From: Tabrizicola fusiformis
GTDB taxonomy: Bacteria > Pseudomonadota > Alphaproteobacteria > Rhodobacterales > Rhodobacteraceae
NCBI RefSeq assembly: GCF_013328815.1
Contig: NZ_JABUHN010000001.1
Span: 248,001-312,000 of the forward strand
Direction of reading: 5' to 3'
Length of the DNA stretch: 64,000 bases
A program made the translations under genes and the position numbers. Below are positions 59,158-64,000 of this stretch, piece after piece. Below the pieces are notes generated by a model. That model saw nothing but the letters and a program-made list of their open reading frames with translations. It was not told the DNA's origin and did not search any database. Positions within the stretch are counted from its first letter, which is position 1, and every line of letters begins with the position of its first letter.

Positions 59158-59919
59158 TTACCCTTGCGGCTCTTGTGGCAGGCCGTCGTCCAGCACGACA
59201 TAATCCGCCTTGTCGGCGGTGAAGATGTGGCTTGTCAGCATCCCGCCGGTGGGGTTGTCGATCACGCCTGCCTCGATGGAAAAGCTGCCGTCGGCGGCGC
59301 GGAAGCCAAGGCTCGATCCGCAATCGGGGCAAAAGCTGCGGCTGCCGCCACCCGGGGTGGTGAAGCTGGCGGTCTTGCGGGCCTGCCAGACCACGGACGC
59401 CTCATCAACATCGAAAGAGGCGGCGTAATGGCCCGAAGTCTTGCGGCACTGGCTGCAATGGCAGGCGGTCACCGCGCCCATCGGGCCGGGCAGGGTGAAG
59501 CGGTTGGCGCCGCAAAGGCAGCTTCCGTGCAGGGTTTCGGCCCGGGTGGGCGGCGGAGGCGGGCCTTCGGGGCGGTAATAGTCGCCCGCATCTTCGGCAT
59601 ACCAATGCGCCTCAAGCGACAGCCCTGTCGGCCCGTCGATGCAGCCGGCGGCGAAGGAAATGCGTGCCTCACCCTCGGGCTGCCAGAAGAGCGAGGCCCC
59701 GCAGTCGCGGCAAAAGCCCCGGGTGGCGCTTGTCGAAGACCGGAACCATGCCAGCCCGCGCTTTTCGCTCAGACGGAAGCGGTCATGTGTCACCGAAGCC
59801 GCAGCCCAGTAATGCCCCGACGTCTTGCGGCATTGCGTGCAGTGGCAGGCCACCACCTCGCGGTAGGGCGGGTCGGCCTCGAACGCCACGGCACCGCAAA
59901 GGCAGGAGCCGCGCATCAT
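59158..59919 (-). CDS. Tandem GFA-domain protein (Mss4-like zinc fold)
   Basis: 253 residues made of two GFA domains. Each has the same Cys series: GSCLCGA, ACHCxQCRKTSGHY and FCxDCGxSL, at about 4-75 and 132-210. GFA (glutathione-dependent formaldehyde-activating) proteins normally have one domain of about 120-140 residues. The protein is therefore a head-to-tail duplication with a proline-rich linker (PEGPPPPPTRAE). Most GFA proteins have no proven activity. The ATG overlaps the stop of the GAF gene (ATGA). Confidence 0.92.
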   Translation of the reverse strand: MMRGSCLCGAVAFEADPPYREVVACHCTQCRKTSGHYWAAASVTHDRFRLSEKRGLAWFRSSTSATRGFCRDCGASLFWQPEGEARISFAAGCIDGPTGLSLEAHWYAEDAGDYYRPEGPPPPPTRAETLHGSCLCGANRFTLPGPMGAVTACHCSQCRKTSGHYAASFDVDEASVVWQARKTASFTTPGGGSRSFCPDCGSSLGFRAADGSFSIEAGVIDNPTGGMLTSHIFTADKADYVVLDDGLPQEPQG

Positions 59920-60368
59920 TCCGCCCTCTCGAACACTTCGGCCAAGAGCGGCACCAGCCAGTCTTCGTCGGCCTTGGTAAAGGCTGCGGGCGTGTCGCTG
60001 TCGATGTCCAGCACGCCCAGTAGCCGCCCGGCGCCGTTCCAGACCGGCAGCACCAGTTCGGACCGGGTGGAAGAGGCGCAGGCGATATGGTCGGGGAAGG
60101 CATCGACATCGGGCACGTTCAGCACCTGCCCCGAGCGCGCCGCAGCCCCGCAGACCCCGCGCGCGAACGGGATCACAAGGCAGCCATGGCCGCCCTGATA
60201 GGGGCCAATCTTCAGCAGATCGGGCGCCACCACGCGGTAAAACCCGGTCCAGTCGGCATAAGGGTGGGCATGGTGAATCTCACAGGCTAGCGTGGCCATC
60301 AGGGCGACAGTGTCCGTCTCGCCATGGCAGAGGGCGCGGATGCTTTCGGTTGCGGCGTTATAATCCAT
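59916..60368 (-). CDS. Free methionine-(R)-sulfoxide reductase (GAF domain)
   Basis: 150 residues from MDYNAATESIRALCHG. A single GAF domain with the three Cys of the fRMsr enzymes: Cys63 in GHGCLVIPF, Cys73 in RGVCGAAA and Cys97 in HIACASSTRSELVLPV. The spacing of 10 and 24 residues equals that of E. coli MsrC (84, 94, 118). It reduces free R-methionine sulfoxide. The gene starts just before the end of ggt (ggt stop at 60370), so the order ggt / fRMsr / GFA is a tight operon. Confidence 0.92.
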   Translation of the reverse strand: MDYNAATESIRALCHGETDTVALMATLACEIHHAHPYADWTGFYRVVAPDLLKIGPYQGGHGCLVIPFARGVCGAAARSGQVLNVPDVDAFPDHIACASSTRSELVLPVWNGAGRLLGVLDIDSDTPAAFTKADEDWLVPLLAEVFERAE

Positions 60369-60369
60369 C

Positions 60370-61941
60370 CTAGTACCCCAAAGCGCAGCCATCTTTGCGC
60401 GGGTCCGATCCACCGATCAGAACGCCCGCCTCGTCGATCAGGATTGCCTGTGCGCCGCCGATCGGATCGGTCGGGACCGACACCTCATGCCCCATCGCCG
60501 CCAGTTCGGCGCGCACGGGTTCGGGATAGCCGCGCTCGACGGCCATGCCTTCGGCGCCCGAGAAGCTGCGCGGCGCGTCGATGGCCGATTGCAGGTCCAT
60601 GCCATAGGTCGTCAGGTTGGTGACAAAGCGGGCATGGCCGTTCGGCTGATAGGCGCCGCCCATCACGCCGAAGGGCATCACCACCCGCCCGCCCTGCCGC
60701 AGCATCCCGGGAATGATCGTGTGCATCGGGCGTTTGCCGCCTGCCGCCTCATTCGGATGGCCTTCCTGCAGGCTGAACCCGGCGCCGCGATTCTGGAAAT
60801 TGATGCCGAAGCGGGCCGAGGTCAGGCCGGAACCAAAGCCCCAGAAGATCGAATAGATCAGCGAGACCGCCATCAGGTCGCGGTCCACCACGGTGATATA
60901 GACGGTGTCCTTGTGGACCGCCTCGGTCAGCGGGGCGGCGGCGGCCATGGCGCGTTTGGGGTCGATCAGCGCGGCCAGTTTTGCCGCCGTCTCGGGCGCC
61001 AGCATGTGGTCCAGCCGCGTTGTGGCCTCAGCAATAAAGCGGTTGCGGGCGTCATAGGCCAGCTTGGCCGCCTCGGCCTCGATATGGGCGCGGGCGGTGC
61101 CGAAAGGCTCCAGCGCGGCAAGGTCGAAGTGCTTGAGAATGTTCAGCATCAGGATCGCCGTGGCGCCCTGGCCATTCGGCGGATGCTCAACCAGTTCCAT
61201 TCCGCCATAGTCGCCCGAAACCGGCGTGGTCCAGTCGCAGCGGGTGGTGTTGAGGTCGTCGGCAGAATGGCTGCCCCCCAGCGCCCGCAGCGAGGTGATC
61301 AGGTCTTCGGCAACCTCGCCGTCATAGAACCCCGCCCGCCCCTCGGCGGCAATGCGGCGCAGAACCTCGGCCTGACCGGGCGCGCGGTAAAGCTGGCCCA
61401 CCTTCGGCACCTCGCCGTTCAGCAGCAGAAAGCGGCGGGCGTCGCCCTGCAGGCAGGGCGCATCCTCGGCCCAGTCAAAGGCGACACGGGGGGCGACCGG
61501 CACCCCCTCGTCTGCATAGCGGATCGCGGGGGCCAGAACGCGGTCCAGCCCCATCGTGCCCCAATCGGCATTCAGGCGGCAAAAGGCATCCACCGCGCCG
61601 GGCATCGTTACCGATTCGATGCCGCGCAGCGGCACCGAGGTCAGGCCGCGGTCGCGCATCGCCGCTGCCGAAAGCCCGGCAGGTGCGCGGCCCGAGCCGT
61701 TCAGGGCGTGAATCTCGTTCGATCCGGCGGGTTTCAGCAACACAAAGCAGTCGCCGCCGATCCCGGTCATCTGCGGTTCGCAAATCCCCAGCAGGACGGC
61801 GCCGGCAATCGCGGCATCGGCGGCGTTGCCGCCCGCCTGCAGAATGTCGATTGCCACCTTGGCCGCCAGCGGATGCGAGGTGGCGCACATGCCGTTCGTC
61901 GCATAAGTGGCCGAGCGGCCGGGAAGTTGGAAATCGCGCAT
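60370..61941 (-). CDS. ggt: Gamma-glutamyltransferase family protein
   Basis: 523 residues, MRDFQLPGRSATYATNGMCA onward. It is an Ntn-hydrolase that cleaves itself before the nucleophile Thr in KDTVYITVVDRDLMAVSL. The N-terminal GGNAADAAIAGAVLLGICEP, IGGDCFVLL and the later LVEHPPNGQGATAIL are family motifs. No signal peptide is seen, unlike periplasmic Ggt of enterobacteria, so it may be cytoplasmic and act on other gamma-glutamyl or acyl substrates. It has AGGGGG upstream. The 437 bases upstream hold the tandem hairpin elements. Confidence 0.9.
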   Translation of the reverse strand: MRDFQLPGRSATYATNGMCATSHPLAAKVAIDILQAGGNAADAAIAGAVLLGICEPQMTGIGGDCFVLLKPAGSNEIHALNGSGRAPAGLSAAAMRDRGLTSVPLRGIESVTMPGAVDAFCRLNADWGTMGLDRVLAPAIRYADEGVPVAPRVAFDWAEDAPCLQGDARRFLLLNGEVPKVGQLYRAPGQAEVLRRIAAEGRAGFYDGEVAEDLITSLRALGGSHSADDLNTTRCDWTTPVSGDYGGMELVEHPPNGQGATAILMLNILKHFDLAALEPFGTARAHIEAEAAKLAYDARNRFIAEATTRLDHMLAPETAAKLAALIDPKRAMAAAAPLTEAVHKDTVYITVVDRDLMAVSLIYSIFWGFGSGLTSARFGINFQNRGAGFSLQEGHPNEAAGGKRPMHTIIPGMLRQGGRVVMPFGVMGGAYQPNGHARFVTNLTTYGMDLQSAIDAPRSFSGAEGMAVERGYPEPVRAELAAMGHEVSVPTDPIGGAQAILIDEAGVLIGGSDPRKDGCALGY

Positions 61942-61997
61942 GACATGTCCCCCTGTCGGCCAAGCCTAGGGGGTGATGCAGAAGTTGCAAGGGCAGA

Positions 61998-62062
61998 CCT
62001 CGGCGCTGCGAACTGGGTGGGGGCTTTCATCCACAGCGCCGAGGGAAGCTTTATGCAGCTAC
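61998..62062. repeat. Tandem structured element, copy A
   Basis: CCTCGGCGCTG (61998-62008) pairs with CAGCGCCGAGG (62034-62044), an 11-bp perfect stem. The 25-base loop holds CTGGGTGGGGGCTTTCATCC (minus strand: a C-rich AGCCCCCACCCAG). It is followed by GAAGCTTTATGCAGCTAC. Strand of transcription is uncertain. Confidence 0.65.
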
Positions 62063-62208
62063 AGGATGGGGTTTCGCAGCGCCGCATGGCGAAATAAGGG
62101 GCGGATTGCGGCATTGTCGGGACTTCCGCAGCAGGCGCCCGGATTGCAGGCCATGGGGCAGCTCCGCGCCGGGGCGCTGATGGTTCTGGGGATGTAGGGG
62201 GGTAAAGT

Positions 62209-62274
62209 CCTCGGCGCCACGAACTTGGGTGGGGGCTGTTATCCATGGCGCCGAGGGAAGCTTTATGCAGCTAC
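62209..62274. repeat. Tandem structured element, copy B
   Basis: CCTCGGCGCCA (62209-62219) pairs with TGGCGCCGAGG (62246-62256), an 11-bp perfect stem. The loop TTGGGTGGGGGCTGTTATCC and tail GAAGCTTTATGCAGCTAC closely match copy A. Two base pairs differ from copy A in both partners at once (T-A to C-G and G-C to A-T), so the pairing is conserved while the sequence changed. Confidence 0.65.
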
Positions 62275-62378
62275 GGGGCCAATATCCGGGGGGCAGAGGG
62301 CGGATTCGCGGACGAAATGAGGCAATCCCGCGTCAGTTTCCCTCAATTGGAAACAACGGCGGCAATGGCGGGGCATTG

Positions 62379-62840
62379 TCAACTTTCCAGCCGGAACCGC
62401 AAAAGATTGCGCCCGCCTTCGCGCCGATATTCCAGATCCCGGGCAAGGCTGCGAATCAGATGCCAGCCGAATCCCCCCTCGGGCAGGTTGTCACCCTCCA
62501 GCGGCGGGAGCTGTCCGGCGGGCGGTACGCCTTGGGGCATGGGCAGGCCGGTATCGGCCACTTCGCACAGGATGCCGCCGGCGTCGCGCGACAGCGTCAC
62601 CTCAATCTCGCCCGAGTGGCGGGCATAGGCATGTTCGACGATGTTGTTCAGCACCTCCGCCAGCACCAGTTCAGCGGTGCCGCGCCCCTCATCCGGCAGG
62701 GCGCGCAACAGGCGGGCGTCGAGCAGGGCGCGCAAACCGGCGCTGACCGCCTCGGCATGGCCGGGGATGGTCAGTTGCAGCGCGGCGGGGCAGGGCCCAT
62801 CCCGCACGGGCCGGTTGTCAGTCGGCATCGCGCAGCCCAT
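62379..62840 (-). CDS. Anti-sigma factor kinase-like ATP-binding protein (RsbW/SpoIIAB family)
   Basis: 153 residues from the first ATG (an ATG at 62828 is an alternative). The GHKL ATPase boxes are visible: N-box LVLAEVLNNIVEHAY near 60, G1 box EVADTGLPMP near 92 and G2 GGFGWHLIRSLARDLEY near 121. Such proteins bind a sigma factor or phosphorylate an anti-anti-sigma partner. The STAS gene just upstream overlaps it by 23 bases and is the expected partner. The sigma factor is not in the window. Confidence 0.9.
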   Translation of the reverse strand: MGCAMPTDNRPVRDGPCPAALQLTIPGHAEAVSAGLRALLDARLLRALPDEGRGTAELVLAEVLNNIVEHAYARHSGEIEVTLSRDAGGILCEVADTGLPMPQGVPPAGQLPPLEGDNLPEGGFGWHLIRSLARDLEYRREGGRNLLRFRLES

Positions 62841-63153
62841 CGGGCAGGCTGGGGTGGATGCGAAAGATCGTATCCATCCGGGTCAGCCGGAACACCTTCT
62901 GCACGCTGGGCGTGAGGCCCGAAAGTTCAAGCACGCGGTCCGGTCCCAGCGCCTTGCGCACCGCAACCACGGCACCCAGACCCGAACTGTCCAGAAAAGC
63001 CACCTGCGACAGGTCCAGCACGACACAAGCCGGGTTGTCCTGCGTCACCTCGCGCATCCGGTCCTTGAACTGAATCGCCGAAGCCGCGTCGATCCGGTCC
63101 TGCTGCACATGGACCACAAGGATGCCGTTCTGTTCCCTTGCCCGAAGCTCCAT
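62818..63153 (-). CDS. STAS-domain anti-anti-sigma factor (RsbV/SpoIIAA family)
   Basis: 111 residues, MELRAREQNGILVVHVQQDR onward. The STAS fold has the phosphorylatable serine site in VAFLDSSGLGAVVAVRKAL, Ser56/Ser57. Next, VLELSGLTPSVQKVFRLTRMD is typical. In its unphosphorylated form it would bind the RsbW-like protein encoded next and release the target. The two genes form a small switch module, seen in this group in general stress or biofilm control. Confidence 0.92.
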   Translation of the reverse strand: MELRAREQNGILVVHVQQDRIDAASAIQFKDRMREVTQDNPACVVLDLSQVAFLDSSGLGAVVAVRKALGPDRVLELSGLTPSVQKVFRLTRMDTIFRIHPSLPDGLRDAD

Positions 63154-63229
63154 CCTGCCCTCATGCCAGCGGTTTCCGACAACCTAAGGCAGGGGGCGTT
63201 ACCAACTGGTAACCGCACCTGAAATTTCG

Positions 63230-63556
63230 TCAGTTCAACTGAAATTGCAGCGGATAGCGGCCATCCTCGAAATCGCCGAACAGATCGGGCAGATCGGGAT
63301 GGGTCACGGGTTCCCCGGTTTCGTCCGGCACCAGATTCTGCTCCGAGACATAGGCCACATAGTAGCTTTGGTCATTCTCGGCCAAGAGGTGATAGAACGG
63401 CTGATCGCGCGACGGGCGGGCCTCTTCGGGGATGGCCTGATACCAGTCCTCGGTGTTGGAGAACATCGCATCCACATCGAAGACCACGCCACGGAACGGA
63501 TGCTTGCGATGGCGCAGCACCTGACCGATGTGATATTTCGCGTCCGTCTTCAGCAT
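63230..63556 (-). CDS. hspQ: Heat shock protein HspQ
   Basis: 108 residues. HspQ is a small, hemimethylated-DNA-binding-fold protein (YccV-like) that acts as a specificity factor for Lon. The core IGQVLRHRKHPFRGVVFDVD and FYHLLAENDQSYYVAYVSEQNLV is the complete YccV domain. The length matches the family. Promoter elements were not clear in the 209 bases upstream. It stands alone on the minus strand. Confidence 0.93.
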   Translation of the reverse strand: MLKTDAKYHIGQVLRHRKHPFRGVVFDVDAMFSNTEDWYQAIPEEARPSRDQPFYHLLAENDQSYYVAYVSEQNLVPDETGEPVTHPDLPDLFGDFEDGRYPLQFQLN

Positions 63557-63765
63557 AGCGCAAGCGCCCCCCGTTCCCGGTTAATAATCCTCTGTCCGGG
63601 TGCTGTCCATTGCGCAGGCGCCGGGGTGGGGGAAACAATCCCGTGGCCCGACGGCGACAGTCGGTGTCGCTGCTCGCGGATTTCTGATGAGGGGCCGGGA
63701 TTCCGCCATTTCCCTGCCGCCGGATTTCGCCTATCCTCGCCGCAAAATGAATGCGCGAGGGGCAG

Positions 63766-64000
63766 ATGAGCAGAACTCTCCGTGCGTCGATCCTGTTTTT
63801 CGTCCTCGCGTCCTGCGGGGGTGGCAACTTTTCGGCGCCCCGTGATCTTGACGACGCCTGCGCGATCGTCAGCCAGCGGCCGGCCTATCTGAAAGCCATG
63901 CGGGCGACCGAGCGCAAATGGGGCATCCCCGTGCATGTCCAGATGGCGGCGATCCATCAGGAATCGAAATTCGTCGGCAATGCCCGCACACCGCACCGCT
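63766..64000 (+). CDS. Lipoprotein with SLT-type lytic transglycosylase domain, N-terminal part (3' end outside window)
   Basis: The ATG follows GAGGGGC. The first 78 residues are visible: a lipoprotein signal MSRTLRASILFFVLAS with lipobox Cys (LASC) at 17, a GGG-type linker, then CAIVSQRPAYLKAMRATER. KWGIPVHVQMAAIHQESKFV matches the start of an SLT domain, with the catalytic Glu in HQESKF. Such proteins cleave peptidoglycan glycan strands between MurNAc and GlcNAc. The gene runs off the right edge. Confidence 0.82.
   Translation, partial: MSRTLRASILFFVLASCGGGNFSAPRDLDDACAIVSQRPAYLKAMRATERKWGIPVHVQMAAIHQESKFVGNARTPHR

Larger units (their letters stand above)
61942..62378. other. 437-base intergenic region with two tandem structured elements
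   Basis: No supported gene. It contains two related hairpin elements (61998-62062 and 62209-62274, described separately) and about 150 bases between them with no clear features. Weak similarity continues after each copy (GGGCGGATT at 62098 and 62298). The minus-strand genes on both sides make this the leader or upstream region of ggt. Confidence 0.6.

Noticed and set aside
61973-62197. Short open frames in the gap upstream of ggt
   Set aside because: They run through the hairpin elements, have no ribosome site or family match, and are not kept between the two copies.
63600-63845. An open frame before the transglycosylase gene
   Set aside because: It overlaps the lipoprotein start in another frame and lacks a ribosome site or recognisable domain.

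Overview
The window is high-GC DNA from an alphaproteobacterium, most likely a member of the Rhodobacteraceae (Rhodobacterales). This is inferred from codon use, from gene sets such as rbfA / phosphodiester glycosidase / truB and hmgA / fahA / MBL / FAD hydroxylase / DUF2783, from short 4-base operon overlaps, and from intergenic inverted repeats around CCTCCGGCGGG(A/G)(G/T)ATTT. No insertion sequence, prophage, CRISPR array, tRNA or rRNA was seen. Both ends cut genes: an alpha-2-macroglobulin gene at the left and a lipoprotein transglycosylase at the right.

Layout. 1-3170: alpha-2-macroglobulin and penicillin-binding protein 1C. 3200-12140: a homogentisate region with a MarR regulator / maleylacetoacetate isomerase / thiolase operon, a divergent MFS transporter, and an operon of hmgA, fahA, an MBL-fold protein, a flavin hydroxylase and a DUF2783 peptide that resembles two-component 3-hydroxyphenylacetate 6-hydroxylase. 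12137-20724: housekeeping genes (phosphatase, serA/serC/serB, dapB, rbfA, truB). 20725-27236: a frameshifted RTX protein, rpsO, pnp, a class II Fic protein and a glycosyltransferase. 27267-31025: peroxiredoxin, a glycosyltransferase/methyltransferase-like pair and an aldehyde dehydrogenase.

31104-51796 is the most interesting stretch. It holds a Liv-type ABC importer, a phenylacetate-CoA-ligase-like enzyme, a complete Rieske dioxygenase system (alpha, beta, ferredoxin, reductase), an alpha-methylacyl-CoA racemase, two SDRs, PaaG- and PaaI-like proteins, an SCP2-type thiolase and a fused HMG-CoA-synthase-like/OB-fold (DUF35) protein. A bifunctional hydratase/dehydrogenase sits downstream of the importer genes. 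The combination ligase + dioxygenase + SCP2 thiolase + DUF35 matches the logic of the ibuprofen (ipf) pathway of sphingomonads: activation to CoA, dioxygenation of the substituted ring carbon, then retro-aldol removal of the side chain. A TetR gene lies inside the cluster. A palindrome close to CCGAACGTTCGG occurs at all three divergent intergenic regions, which suggests one regulon.

51945-64000: an NADH:flavin oxidoreductase, an unknown protein, an FMN glutamate-synthase-family protein, a pseudouridine synthase, homocysteine methyltransferase, LysE exporter, VOC protein, tandem GFA protein, free-methionine sulfoxide reductase, gamma-glutamyltransferase, an anti-sigma/anti-anti-sigma pair, hspQ and a partial transglycosylase. 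The 437-base gap upstream of ggt carries two copies of an 11-bp-stem element with two compensatory base-pair changes, a candidate undescribed structured RNA.
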